Notes: a model not told the origin generated them from the letters alone. A stretch of DNA of 64,000 nt from Rhynchopus sp. YZ270_cl-10 (GCA_964035575.1 OZ037930.1:372001-436000); one strand, 5' to 3'; shown: positions 1-10,190, numbered from the stretch's first letter. Numbers and translations are program-made.

Positions 1-64
1 AAAAGTGAAGTTAATGATGCAGGCACCTCCGACTGACCCACTGTACGATGCCAGCCGCCATCTC
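1..64 (+). repeat. T-family dispersed element, copy T1
   Basis: First of four copies of an element of about 65 nt (others at 34746, 50793, 61968). The shared core begins TTATTGATGCAGGCACC and continues to a conserved GTACGATGCCAGC. GCAGGCA near the start can pair with TGCCAGC near the end, with one A-A mismatch. This copy and T4 share the same AAAAGTGAAGTTA leader, and both lie in introns of minus-strand genes. Function is unknown. Confidence 0.6.
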
Positions 65-154
65 GTGAACAGTGCACCGTTGGAAACAGGGTGTATATCG
101 GGATACACCCATTTCGTTACATTGTTACTCCTTCGCTTCAAAAAAAAAAAATAA

Positions 155-190
155 CTCGGGTGTCTACACTAATACAACCAAGTTTTCAAA
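155..190 (-). repeat. A-family dispersed element, copy A1 (intronic)
   Basis: On the minus strand this reads TGAAAACTTGG, then TTGTATTAGTGTAGACACCCGAG. It matches copies at 26794, 44802, 48108 and 49633. It starts a few bases inside the intron that follows exon 1 of the GPR107-like gene. The 3' part (GATGAACTCCACTATA in other copies) is replaced by a T-run here. Confidence 0.65.
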
Positions 191-203
191 TAACAAAACA
201 AAC

Positions 204-1304
204 CTGTTTGATATTCCATATGGTCGGCAGGACCACCACCAGACAGCACACAATGTCGAGGAAGAGCAGCACATTCCGCATCGTTGCGTACCCAGCATCG
301 CCTTCCGAGCTGCCTTCAATGTAGAAGATGACGCAGTGGATGAGGATCTGGAGGGGGAGCACGAAGGCCACGAGCTTCTTATCCCTCTCATTCAGGTACG
401 GCCGCACGAAGGACCACCCGGTACCGATGAGCATGATGATCGTGAACAGCATGATCCCACGCAAGGTCAGGAAGACGTAATAAAAGTACGACCACGGCGA
501 CGGCCTGCCCGTCTCCCGATGCATGTACTCCTTACCTGTCTCACAGAATAAGGAAAGAATTTTGAATACAAGGAGCACAGTCATGAGGTGATGAATACTG
601 TGCGTCCTCCCCTTCTGCACAACCAACTCCCGCCCCCACAGCCCCAACAACACCAAAAACAGCGCAGTGAACCCCATATACATCTCCGTCAGAAACCGTT
701 TCCCGTAGGAGACGTGCGAGACCTCGCCCTTTTCGTTGAGGTTGTACTGCGTGACGTCAACATGAAAGGATACCGGGACGTTGGGTGGGGTGGGGCCAAG
801 CTTTGTGCCGTCACCTCCGGTTTCATTGATATACTTTTTGCAGTTATAAAAGAACAGTGCATAGAGCCCTGGCTCAGTGACCGAGAGTACCGGGAAGTCG
901 AGGGAGAGCGGGGAGCCCTGCATGAGAGGCACCTCGAGGGGGAAACGTTGCCGCCACCGGGTGCTCCGCGCATGCTCGACGGACATTACTGTTTCGTCGT
1001 GGATGAAGCAGATCCCCTTCTTCGCAGCTACTCCCTTCCCTCTGTTCTTCCCCTTCCGTGCCATCAACGCCGTCGATACCCGGTCCAAAGTGAACCCAAT
1101 GTTCTTTCTTGTCTTCTCCGCATCCTTGTCATCCAAAAACAACCCAGACACCTTCAACGAAATACGCCCTCTCTCATTAAACCCAAACACACCCAGATCC
1201 ATAACCCGTCGTGTATCGTGCGATACATCCAACGAATAAATATTCCCATCCACAGGGCAGAGAGGAAGGACCAGCAGAAGGACACTCAGAATTAACCTGC
1301 CCAT
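204..1304 (-). CDS. GPR107/GPR108-family seven-TM protein, exon 1 (partial gene)
   Basis: This exon encodes 367 residues of a lung-seven-transmembrane (Lu7TM_R) protein. Family members are Golgi/endosomal membrane proteins implicated in trafficking. Residues 1-20 are a signal peptide. Residues 21 to about 215 form the luminal domain, with the family-like stretch DLGVFGFNERGRISLKVSGL and a conserved FFYNC. Hydrophobic helices follow, including the family signatures LIGTGWSFV, KKLVAFVLPLQIL and LFLDIVCC..LPTIWNIKQ. The ATG at 1304 is preceded by a long pyrimidine tract ending CAG. Exon 1 ends at 204 in phase 0 with donor GTTTGT. The predicted C-terminal helices (about 150 residues in human GPR107) must lie beyond the left edge. 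The intron holds elements A1 and T1. The reading frame otherwise runs on only five codons (VCFVI) to a stop, so the splice is inferred. Family assignment is confident; 107 versus 108 cannot be decided. Confidence 0.88.
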
Positions 1305-1624
1305 CGTGTAACGAAGGTGGACCCTGGGGGAGGGGGGTGAGGGTGAGGGTGAGGGGAAGGGGAAGGAGGTGGGGGGAGTGGTTTTAAAATTGGAAAAATT
1401 TCGAAGGGATGCTTTTTTGTATTTTTCTACTAAAGATTTGTGTGTGTTTTTTTGTGTTTTTTATTGCATTGTATCGTTCCCCCAGTCAGGTAGAACATCG
1501 TTCACGAACCCCATACACTACCCCAAGCCCCTAAGAGTTACCCCCTTCCCCTTCACCCCCGTTACAGTAACCATTCTATTTGATGCGTCAGCAAATGGAA
1601 AAAAACAAAAAAAAGAGACAAAAA

Positions 1625-1668
1625 AGTTTATAAGATGAACCTAAGCCTCTCGTGCTTAGTCACCTTTG
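1625..1668 (+). repeat. H-family stem-loop, copy H1
   Basis: Typical H copy. It has the leader TTTATAAGATGA, inner stem CTAAGC/GCTTAG closing the 7-nt loop CTCTCGT, then TCACCTT, which pairs with AAGATGA. On the minus strand the outer stem pairs fully if G-U is allowed. It lies about 320 nt upstream of the GPR107-like start codon. Confidence 0.75.
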
Positions 1669-1936
1669 TCAAAGAAAATCCCCTTTTTTGCAAAGCTCTG
1701 AGTATTATCTCAAAAGCTCTGAAAATCCGGCAAAGTAAAAAAAGAAAGAACTAATGAAATGTGACGAATCTGTGACCAGCATTGCATCCTTTTTTCGCAA
1801 CTTTATAAAAAGGGGAGAAGAGGGGCGGGGGGGGGAACTGACGACATCTGGGAGTGTGGATTGTTAAATGAAAAATTGGAAAGTACAATTTTGTTTCTTG
1901 ACACGCGAAAACGTAGTTATGGTGTAAGATGGATTA

Positions 1937-2381
1937 CTGGGGGGGGTCGAATAAAGCACGTACGTGTTTTATTAGGCGTCCCTACACTTCAGATCCTGAG
2001 GTTTGAAAAAAAAAAAAAGTTCGAAAAGGCGAATAAAGCACGTACGTGCTTTATTCGCCTTTTCGAACTTTTTGGAAAGTTTTTCCAGTCGCAATTTTTT
2101 TTTCGATTTTTTTTCGCCCAAGAGGTGAATTTGTTGCATTTCCGAGCCAATCCCGGCTTGTGGTGGGGGATATACGGAAAAATGGACAAAATTTCAGCGA
2201 CTTAAATTTTCACAAAATACGAACTACCTTGTCACAACACAGGAAAAGTTCAAAAAGTCGAATAAAACACGTACGTGCTTTATTCGACGCAAAAAAAAGC
2301 AAAAAACCCATTTTTCAAATGCGTGCTTTATTCGACGTACGTGCTTTATTCGAATTACCTCGTTTATTCGGCCCCCCCCAG
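1937..2381. mobile_element. TA-flanked MITE-like element with CTGGGGGGGG termini
   Basis: The element is 445 bp. Its inverted termini read CTGGGGGGGGTCGAATAAA on the left and the complement on the right, flanked by TTA and TAA. This is what a TA target duplication of Tc1/mariner-type elements would give. Inside, AATAAAGCACGTACGTG recurs several times in both orientations, including a perfect 60-bp palindrome at 2014-2073. No coding capacity is seen, so it is a non-autonomous element. Confidence 0.7.
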
Positions 2382-2622
2382 TAAATGAGCCCAAAAAAAA
2401 AAAAAAATCAAGATTTTTTTTATTTGCTAATCTGTAGCCATCATTCAACTGCCTTCACTATCCTTTTGTTTTTCTTCACCTTTTTTACACCATTTTTTTT
2501 TCACCCATACGTTGTTTCGACCATGCGCTTATTATTTTTTTCGAGCACCCGAAAAACCCCACGAAAAACCCAACTACACTAACAAACATACTGAAGACTC
2601 ACCAGAACGAAATTATATACTT

Positions 2623-2692
2623 TTTTGATAAATTGTTGGAGTAGTGTAGTTGCCTCGGCTGTGTTGCCACAGCTGTGCAATCTCCACTGTTT
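2623..2692 (+). repeat. B-family dispersed element, copy B1
   Basis: It reads AAATTGTTGGAGTAGTG, then TAGTTGCCTCGGCTGTGTTGC, then CTCCACTG and a T-run. It matches an intronic copy at 61545 (minus), a copy at 47735, and weaker copies at 10658 and 22638. It resembles the A family in having AGTGTAG upstream and TCCACT downstream. It lies between genes. Confidence 0.6.
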
Positions 2693-3010
2693 TTTTTGGC
2701 ATGCACTGGAAACTGATTAGTGTTACACTCCAGGAGCATCTGGGGGGGAAAGGACTGGACACTTGCAAGACATATAGGATTCTCGGACCTACATCAAGCA
2801 CCCCCTTTTTTAAACAAAGTTTTATCGCATCTGAAAAAAGCTTTGATCATATGACTTTCCTTCACAACAAAACAAAGGGTGGAGAACAGGACGTAACGCT
2901 GCATTTTCCTTTTTAATGGGGATTTTTTTTTATTGGAACTTTTCAGATTACATCTCTTTGAGGGCAAGAATATGGGAGAAGGGAGACTGACACTCCTCAC
3001 AACGGACTTA

Positions 3011-3164
3011 GTCAAGGGGATTTGGACTACTGGTAGGTGCTACCAAAACACTAGTCCAAATGATTAGTGTTTTACGACTAGTTTTACACCAGAAACATAA
3101 CACTACTAGTTTAGCACATAGTCGTTACAACTAGTAGTTCCGCTAGTAGTCCAAATCCCTTGAC
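3011..3164. mobile_element. TA-flanked MITE, GTCAAGGG termini
   Basis: A 154-bp element. The left end reads GTCAAGGGGATTTGGACTACT and the right end is its near-perfect complement, with TTA before and TAA after. The interior is full of ACTAGT-like motifs in both orientations, so most of the element can fold on itself. It is non-coding. Confidence 0.75.
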
Positions 3165-3443
3165 TAATCCGCCGTGGTTTCTCCCTTGCACACCCACAGC
3201 CCCTCCTCGTCTTGTTCCCTCTTGGCACTCTGCTCACTAAAGAGGACTGCAAAAAGAAAAAGGGAAAAGGCAGTGTATGTAGAACTGTCCCTATCCAGTG
3301 TTAAGGGAGAGTGAAGTTGATAACAGACAAAAAAAAATCACTTGAAACAAATGAAAACGTCTTTTCTTATCGAAAAGAAAACGTCTTCAGAACAGCTGCA
3401 CATCTAAAATGAACAAGAGGGGGTGCTTGGAATGACCAAGCTG

Positions 3444-3515
3444 CACGGTTGTCACCGTGTACCCCGCGTAACAAGGGGAAACGGGGTGTTATTCGGGGCC
3501 ACATGGTCACCATGT
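3444..3515. other. Cluster of three small hairpins
   Basis: Three consecutive hairpins: CACGG/CCGTG (3444-3459), CCCCG/CGGGG, and ACATGG/CCATGT (3501-3515). No second copy was seen in the window. Apart from this cluster and the elements listed at 1625-3754, I see nothing between the GPR107-like gene and the gene ending at 3915. Confidence 0.35.
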
Positions 3516-3687
3516 AGTAAAATGCGACGTGTTACCTCCCCATCAGTGTAGAGGGTAGCCCAGGGAGCAACAAAAGAATAATTATTTGATTGTTTTTTTT
3601 TCTTCTTCTTCTTTCTTCTTGCATAGGTTGGGTGAGACACTGCAATGGGGAGAAAACTCAGGGTGGGGAGGAGGGCAAATTCTCACA

Positions 3688-3754
3688 GTGCAAAACGCCT
3701 CTGGGACGCAGGCACTGACACTCCGCAGGGTCGAACCCCCCCGGAGTGTTGCAC
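3688..3754 (+). repeat. R-family three-way-junction element, copy R1
   Basis: Outer stem GTGCAA/TTGCAC encloses a GCCT/AGGC hairpin and a CACTCCG/CGGAGTG hairpin whose tip, GGGTCGAACCC, looks like a tRNA T-arm. Copy R3 (35995) is nearly identical and R2 (8167) is an expanded version. It is not a normal tRNA: no anticodon arm of standard geometry can be drawn. Confidence 0.6.
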
Positions 3755-3914
3755 TTTGGGACATTCCTTTTCACAGAACAAAAGGTTCTTAAACACAAAA
3801 CTCTACTCTGACAAACATGCCCCCCTCAACACTTCACTCTCCTTTTTTTTATCGATAATCAGATTGCCTTTCTTTTTTCAAAATACATCTTTTTTTGAAC
3901 TTTTTTTATTCCTC

Positions 3915-6566
3915 TCAATGCCCTCTAATGGACCCTCCATTCTTCTGTTTTGAATCACCAAGGAGGTTCCGTAACTCATTCAACTGCTGCGTTTTGGTGG
4001 GCTTCACAGATAGTCGGTGGGTACCTAGGGTTCCGGTACCTGATATTTTCGACAGGGCAGAGATGATTTCGAGCGGAATCTTGCCCATGAGATCCTCAGG
4101 GATCGATGGGGACTCGCTTTCATCGTCGCTCGACTCCCCCATCGGAGGTTGTGGGGGGACTTCGGGGATGTCCTCCTCGACCTTCTCCTCCTCTGGAGTC
4201 GGGGGCGTCGGAGCCCGCTGCTCCTCCTTCTTCGCCGCTGCTGCAGGGACCTGAACGTCCCCTACCCTGATCGGTTCTTTCTTCGCGGCATCTACCTGAG
4301 TTGACGTCATTGGAGGGGTTCGGGTTAATTCGATTACCACGGTAGGGAGGCCGCCAAAGTTGAGCGGAGGTACCGGAACCTTCGGCAGAGAGGACCCCGC
4401 AGATCCGACAGATGTGACTGAAATTGGAGGCCGGTCGATCGGTTGTGGTGGGGATTCGAGGATTAAATCGTCGGTTTCGGGCTCTTTTGTTGGTGATTTC
4501 GGTGCAGGAGGAGCCGACACATCATTCGCAGACTCCCTCCTCGCGCCCATCGACGCAAGCATTTCATGGATCCCACCCCCACTGCTCGCGTTTTTCTCCC
4601 CCCCTTCACTCCGATTCGTATTCGCTGTGGTGGACATAGCCGATGAAGAAGACGACGTCTGTGTACACCCTTTCGAAGACGCATCAAAATGAGACGCCGT
4701 ATTTAATGACATCGAATTTGCGTTTTGCGCGCCAAGCTTTTCCAGCATGCTGTGCACCGTATCAGGGGATTGCACCGCTGGGGATGGTTCCATTGGAGGC
4801 AAATCTACTGGTTTAGCAACACGCCGAGGAGGGGCTAAGACTTCGAGGGGAAGTCGGAGGTCTTCTGGTTTAGGGCGGAGTGGATGTGACGCGGTTTCGA
4901 CCTGGGTTGACATAGGCTCGGTAGGTTCCGGATGAGAAGGGTACGAGGTGCAACTCGCAGGGGGGTCTTCGTTGTGCTGCGACTGTTCAAGGAGCATGCG
5001 AATTTCACGTTCCTTTTCTGATTCGGAGTGGCCGTCGTATTCTAGATCACGCCGTTTGATTTTGTGGATTTCGACTCCGTCGTCGTGAGAGGTCGGTGAA
5101 GGGGAGGTAGGAGGACGTCCATTTGTACTCAAAAGTGATTTTATGTCGTCATGGTTGGACGAATAGGTTTGCGCCTTTTTGTCAGAATCTCTTTCAAGCC
5201 GTTCATGTGAAGGGGAGTTCTGCTTTGAAGACGGTGCAGAATAGCCCTCCGGATGCGTACCAGAAGAATTTAAGAAGGATCTGATATCATCGTTCCGGTC
5301 GCTTATGACATTGGATTTGGCGCGTTTTCTCTCCGCTTTTGACTCCTTTTTGGATGCGCCAGAATCGCTGTTGTGTGTCTTCGCTAATACCGGCGCTTCT
5401 GCGGTGGATTGCGCCTTTTTGTCGTTTCCTGCGTCATTGAAGGTTCCAGAGTTAATATGAGGGATAGGGTGTCCTGCTGGGAGAGACTGCCGTTTCTTTA
5501 CCTTCTGTTCCTTCCGTTTTTCGTGATATTCGCGTGGTGTGTAAGGACGTTGTGCGTTGTCCATATCAATGCGTGGGGAGAGTTTGACGAAGTTGTCGTC
5601 TGTCATGGAAACTGCGCCGACCGCTGCAAGGAGGTTTTTGATGTCTTCCGTTCCGTTTACGTTAGCGTTGGTGAGACGGTGGAGGTCGCGCTTCATATCG
5701 TAGGTGCTTACACCAATGTCGTTGACCTCACCCGAGGAGGAGGAGGTGTCGATGTCATCTACTTCATGAGAGGAATGCCCGGTGTGCACAGAGTCCTGCA
5801 TCTGTTGTTTTCCCTTCGGGGAGGTGCTGCGTTCGCTTTGTTCGCTGAAGTAGGATTCCTTCCCGCTGCTTTGTGTTCTGCCGTGACGGGCCTTCGGAGG
5901 GCGTGCCAGAGGTGCCTTTTCTTCGACGGAGACAGAGAGGTTTGACTCTGAAAAGTTCTTTTTGAGGCCCTGATGTGCTGCTGGGGTGGCCATAGCTGGG
6001 GTACCGCCGGAGACGCCGAAGGAGGAGGCTTTGCGGTCTTTTACTGGAGATCCGCCTTCGTCCATGGGGTCGAAGGTGAGGAGGGTGTGGTGGGAAGCGC
6101 CCTTTTCGGAGAGGGCGCCGCCCTGGGCGTAGCGGGCGCGGAGCTGGAGGACGTTCCAGAGTTCGTCGTGGCGGCTTCGGTAGGCGTTGTTGAGGAGGTA
6201 GGGGAGTGCGTTGACGAGGCCTGGGTGGTGTGATTCGTAGTAGTGGCGGAAGTCGTGCTTCGGCACTGCCTGCACAACAAAGAGCGGGGGTTGGCTGGTC
6301 GTGGAGGCGCCGTGGTCAATGTGAGGTGCAGGCTCCTCCTTCGGGATAATGTCGTCCACAGGGTGTCGGTTGTCCAACGGAATCCCCTCCGCGCTCGCCA
6401 GCGACAAATTCCCTGCCGGCAGCTGCTTCCCATCAAACAAAAACAGTACCGCGCACTCCCGGATCACGTCGCTCACAAAACTCCCCTCGGGGACACGGAT
6501 CATCAAGGCACCCCCTGGGTTGCGTGCATCTTGCGCCACCCATAAGACATGCTCCTTCGCGAGCAC
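3915..6566 (-). CDS. Large disordered protein with repeated short helical motifs
   Basis: I do not recognise a family. The open frame covers at least 883 codons. The first about 90 residues look folded (LWVAQDARNPGGAL..., FLFDGKQLPAGNLSL). The rest is rich in Ser, Pro, Lys and Glu and is probably disordered. A short motif, acidic-x-I-x-x-L-L/F-x-x-x-G, recurs with spacing: DIKNLLAAVG, DIRSFLNSSG, DIKSLLSTNG, VHSMLEKLGA, IHEMLASMGA, and ELRNLLGD near the C-terminus. Such repeats often are binding motifs for a partner domain. The start is unsettled. The frame has no ATG before 6503, but it reads open and protein-like upstream to a run of about 18 C (minus strand). An ATG at 6694 would join it if that homopolymer length were off by one. 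An unseen 5' exon is the other option. Confidence 0.75.
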   Translation of the reverse strand: MLAKEHVLWVAQDARNPGGALMIRVPEGSFVSDVIRECAVLFLFDGKQLPAGNLSLASAEGIPLDNRHPVDDIIPKEEPAPHIDHGASTTSQPPLFVVQAVPKHDFRHYYESHHPGLVNALPYLLNNAYRSRHDELWNVLQLRARYAQGGALSEKGASHHTLLTFDPMDEGGSPVKDRKASSFGVSGGTPAMATPAAHQGLKKNFSESNLSVSVEEKAPLARPPKARHGRTQSSGKESYFSEQSERSTSPKGKQQMQDSVHTGHSSHEVDDIDTSSSSGEVNDIGVSTYDMKRDLHRLTNANVNGTEDIKNLLAAVGAVSMTDDNFVKLSPRIDMDNAQRPYTPREYHEKRKEQKVKKRQSLPAGHPIPHINSGTFNDAGNDKKAQSTAEAPVLAKTHNSDSGASKKESKAERKRAKSNVISDRNDDIRSFLNSSGTHPEGYSAPSSKQNSPSHERLERDSDKKAQTYSSNHDDIKSLLSTNGRPPTSPSPTSHDDGVEIHKIKRRDLEYDGHSESEKEREIRMLLEQSQHNEDPPASCTSYPSHPEPTEPMSTQVETASHPLRPKPEDLRLPLEVLAPPRRVAKPVDLPPMEPSPAVQSPDTVHSMLEKLGAQNANSMSLNTASHFDASSKGCTQTSSSSSAMSTTANTNRSEGGEKNASSGGGIHEMLASMGARRESANDVSAPPAPKSPTKEPETDDLILESPPQPIDRPPISVTSVGSAGSSLPKVPVPPLNFGGLPTVVIELTRTPPMTSTQVDAAKKEPIRVGDVQVPAAAAKKEEQRAPTPPTPEEEKVEEDIPEVPPQPPMGESSDDESESPSIPEDLMGKIPLEIISALSKISGTGTLGTHRLSVKPTKTQQLNELRNLLGDSKQKNGGSIRGH

Positions 6567-6720
6567 AGCCGACGCACTCCCCGTGGGGGACGGGGAACCA
6601 ATTGTATGTCCGGGGGGGGGGGGGGGGGGATAAGGGGATAAGGGGGAGGGAGGGAGAGGAAGGGGAGAGGTGTATGTGAAGATTCTGCGTGCATAGAGAC
6701 TATTTCATAGAGTAAAAGAA

Positions 6721-6763
6721 AAGTTTATAAGATGATCCTAAGTCTCTCGTGCTTAGTCACCTT
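6721..6763 (+). repeat. H-family stem-loop, copy H2
   Basis: Same layout as H1, with inner arms CTAAG(T)/GCTTAG, loop CTCTCGT and closing arm TCACCTT. It lies about 150 nt upstream of the open frame that ends at 6566. The rest of 6567-8391 holds only element E6 (7145-7946), R2 and T-rich sequence. Confidence 0.75.
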
Positions 6764-7144
6764 ATCATATTCGTTATCGTAAAAAGAGGGGAGTTAAAGG
6801 GCAGGGGTAAAAGGGTACACGGTGGACTCCCTATATGGGAAAGGGCAACTTAATCCCGGAGATACGCATCACCTCCTTCAAATCCAAAGACGTCCCCTTA
6901 AGCTTCTATGGGTCACCCCAAGGGTGCGGGAATCTGTTAGGCTGCATTGCAGGCCACACAGAACACAATACAAAACAGCAATACCAGTTCAGATTCCATG
7001 GGGGTCGATACCGATGAATAAAAAAATAGGTGGGAGGTGGTGGGGGGTACGATTTTGGTGGTCACACGAAGCTTTTTGGCGCGGTTAGCTTTTTTTTACA
7101 CAAAAAAAAGGGGGAAAATTGAGAGAGAGAGAAACAAAAAACTA

Positions 7145-7946
7145 TATGGGTCCGTCCGGAAACCCTCCTGGTAAGATTCATCCTTTTGGGGGTTTTTTGA
7201 GGTTTTTCTGCTCAAAACACCCAAACAACCCAATTTTTTGATACCCGCCATACACCTACCACCCCAGAGGGCATATTTTGATCATTTATTTTGTTTATTT
7301 CCGCTCCCCCCCTTTTTACTTATATTTTTTTACGTATTTTTGGACATTTCATAAACGTGGCAATGACAGCAGTGAAGTTCACTTTTTTGTCGAGAAACAC
7401 GGTAAGAATGGGTGCGACGCACACTTGGTGTCGTTTCGAACCATCTCTCTGATGATTCTTGTTGTCAGGAGATCCTTACCGTAGGGGTCATTGTCGGTGC
7501 CCTGCGCGAGCTTCCCCACACAGAGGCCTTTGTTATCTCATTCCCTCGTACTCATACGTATCAGTGCACCCTTCTTTCCATCAATCTCTTTTCTTCTGTG
7601 TACTGCTACCCGAGCAACAGTCGTGTCATTTCAGCGTGTACTCTGACATGGAGGGAACCTCCACATCCAAGGTGACCCGCAAAGCAAAAGTCCCTGGCAT
7701 TGATCCAGTAGATTTGACAGAGGTCAGGCAGGATTAAGAGAAAGAGAGAAGAGATCCAGAAGAACGACAATAAAAGGCTGAAAATCTGATTAAAAAGCGA
7801 AAATATAGCCTCAGACCCCCCCAAAAACCTATTTTCATATCAGAATATCACCTAGATGCACTTTTTGTGGGGGACATCATCAAAAAAACCCAAAAATACC
7901 CAAAAGGATGAATCTTACCAGAGGGGTTTCCGGACGAGTCCATATG
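7145..7946. mobile_element. E6, about 800-bp element with 90-bp inverted ends
   Basis: The left end reads TATGGGTCCGTCCGGAAACC, continuing to TGGTAAGATTCATCCTTTTGGG. The right end (7860-7946) is its imperfect complement. The interior (7390-7680, plus strand) contains what looks like a GTAAGA...TTGTTGTCAG intron followed by an open frame of about 65 codons, the only plus-strand coding-like stretch in the window. It may be a captured gene piece; no family is recognised. Element type is undetermined. Confidence 0.5.
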
Positions 7947-8166
7947 GCCCCCTCCACAAAAAAGAACCACAAAAGCACCCTCTCAACTTCTCAAATATAA
8001 CAACAAAACCACCAATAAAAAAACACCCATCCCATCCCCCCTTCCCCATACCCCTTCCCACCACCACACATAACCACACGTTTTTTTTTTGCTACACTAC
8101 AGAGGGAAGCAAAATCTAATAGCATAAAGTCCTTTTGCGCACATCTTACGAAAAACAAGAGAGAAG

Positions 8167-8268
8167 TTGAAAGTGCAAAACGCCTTACCCGTTCATCGAC
8201 GGGGACGCAGGACACGGTTACACTGGTTCTCCGCGGGGTTATCGAACCCCCCCCAGAGAGCACTTCAA
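8167..8268 (+). repeat. R-family element, expanded copy R2
   Basis: Outer stem TTGAA(A)GTGC/GCACTTCAA encloses a CCCGT/ACGGG hairpin and a TCTC/GAGA arm. The arm's tip, GGGGTTATCGAACCCC, corresponds to the tip of R3. The starting AGTGCAAAACGCC is identical to R1 and R3; the middle is about 30 nt longer. Confidence 0.55.
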
Positions 8269-8391
8269 TTGGTATGCACACGGCTACCACGAGGGAAGGC
8301 TTGCAAAAGCAGAGGAACATGAACAATAAACACTGTGTTCCTCCCCCTCCCTCCCCCCTTCATCCCTTCTCTGCGTCACAACTACACCCCC

Positions 8392-9318
8392 CTATGGGGA
8401 AGATGAATCGCCCTTAGTACTGCTGATGCCGTCTATTTGGGTTTGAATTGTGTCAACTTGTTTGAAGAATTCGAAGAGCTGTTCGTGTGTGAATGCAAGA
8501 CTGAGCGATTCTTTCACGTCCCCTGCATTGACGCAGGCTGGCGACCCTTCAGATAGGTCGAGCTGCAGCACAGCGTTGGGTGTGTGTGTAGGCCCTGTCG
8601 TGTCATCTGCAATCTTGATCTGAGAATCGTACTTCACCGCGCGAAGGACCCGTGGTCCCCCCAAGCCGCGCGACCGCAGTGCATTGAGATATGCCTTCGC
8701 AGACGCAGCCCACGCAGCCCCCACACCCTCTTCCACCGTCTCACCTCCTCCAAGCTCCTGGATCCCCGCAAGCACCATGTCGCTCGACGCACTGCAGTTC
8801 CCAAACTGCTCCACCATGTAACTCAGCCCCTCAATCACACTCTGTGGGGGTGGGGGGTTTTTTTGGTTTTGAAAAAACCCTTTGTGTGGTATGTGCACAA
8901 AGTTGTCTGCATGTGGTCCGCTTCTGCTAAGATGCCTTAGCAACGTCACCAAGAAGAGATGGAAAAAAACTTCGTGTGAAAGAGGAAAAAAAGGGGGGGT
9001 GGCGTACCTGGAGGTCCGCAGTCTTCATCCGTTTGCTGAGGGAGCGCTTTTCCTGGTCGGTGAGCAGTGGTGCGTGTGTCCTGTGTAGTTTTTTTGATGC
9101 GTTTTGAAAAAAAAAAAAGTTCGTTGTTTTTCTTGAGAATTTGTTTAGTGGTCTGCCAAAAGGCTCCACAACCGTCATATAACATACCCCTCCGTGTGGT
9201 GCTCGACTATGCGAGAGATCAGCCCCTCGACACGTTCCGCAGACATGTTCCCAAGCGAACTGACTGCATTGAGAAGTGACGGTGTCTTGTGCTCGAACAT
9301 CCCTGTTTCCTCACTCAT
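8392..9318 (-). CDS. COMMD10: COMM domain protein, COMMD10 orthologue
   Basis: Three exons join in frame: 9318-9188, 9080-9008 and 8841-8392 (introns of 107 and 166 nt, GTATG and GTACG donors, CAG acceptors). They encode 217 residues. COMMD10 is a subunit of the Commander/CCC endosomal recycling complex. The C-terminal COMM domain (about residues 125-205) ends in FTHEQLFEFFKQVDTIQTQ, which closely parallels the human COMMD10 end. The N-terminal helical half also aligns (EGLSYMVEQF). The ATG at 9318 begins MSEETGMFEH. Length is typical (human 202). The exon phases (2 then 0) make the structure secure. Downstream at 8167 is an R element; no partner subunits are nearby. Confidence 0.88.
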
Positions 9319-10047
9319 CTTGGCCTTTTGGGGGCGGTTTTCGTCCTTAAGACACAGAACAGTACCTGCTCGTATATTTTTTTTTGTCACCCCGTATTTT
9401 TTTTGTGTTTTTGTGTACGCGATACCTCAGTAAAAATGGTGGTTATTTTGTTTTTGAGGGGTTTGTTTGTATCTGTACAAAGCCTTTGCACGAATACGTC
9501 CACGGCAACTCATATAGACACCCACGTTAACTTCCTTTTGCCTGCAGAAGCTCTCGTGTTGACCTTCGGGACAAAGGAGAAAACAGCTTGGCGTGAAAGG
9601 CAATTTTTGATTCAGAAACGAACTTATTTCGAAAATGAGTGTCAGCGTGTTTATACGTCTTGCGTGTGGACACCCGAGCCTTGGGTATTTTAACAACGAA
9701 GAAGCTTAATGGGTTTCCCGTACCATGTGAACGGGAGTGTGAAAAATGCACATGGTATGCTTCGTGCATGAGTGAGCATTCTCGAGTAAGAAAGGAATCG
9801 TTATGTATAAGCTAAGCCAAGTGTGAAGAGCAAAAACTATCGGGAAGGGGAGAAGGGGGCGGAAGGGAGATTTTTTTCGAATTGATTCATTTTTTGTTTA
9901 ACATTACGGATAAATCAGAGAGAGAGAGTTTAAGGGGATAAAAGAATGTTGAGTATGGTAGCAGGGGAGGGAGAACAGAAAGCGAGCAACGTTGCACCGC
10001 TGTTCAAGGAAGGTCGGATGGAAAAAATTTGGGGGGAAACACAGAAT
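9319..10047. other. Intergenic spacer, no gene seen
   Basis: Between the COMMD10 start and the segmental duplication there is no convincing open frame. Short palindromic pieces occur at 9700-9775, where GTACCATGTGAAC and CACATGGTATGC are mutually inverted. The stretch resembles part of the P1 element at 49450. Confidence 0.4.
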
Positions 10048-10160
10048 TTCCTCAACCGAGGATGAGCCTCATTATTGCGTCTTTACTTTCTCTCTCGTTG
10101 TGAGCACCCATTTTCGTGGGGCAGTTGACGCTGAGATTCAAGCGGAGATAGCTTAAAGAA

Positions 10161-10190
10161 AGATGAACTGTGCCTCATGTGCACACATCT
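10161..10190 (+). repeat. M-family stem-loop, copy M1
   Basis: Outer stem AGATG/CATCT, a 5'-side AAC bulge, inner stem TGTGC/GCACA and loop CTCATGT. This is the same architecture as the H family. The homologous copy M2 (22274) has a compensatory G-C to A-T pair change in the inner stem. Confidence 0.65.

Noticed and set aside
588-1295. Plus-strand open frame of 235 codons across the GPR107-like exon
   Set aside because: Antisense shadow of a clearly recognisable conserved exon; no family features.
1625-1668. SECIS element, histone 3' stem-loop or box C/D snoRNA
   Set aside because: The SECIS apical AA and long helix are missing, the loop does not fit the histone element, and no CUGA D-box is present in most copies.
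3688-3754. A tRNA gene
   Set aside because: T-arm-like tip is present, but no standard D and anticodon arms or 7-bp acceptor stem can be drawn.
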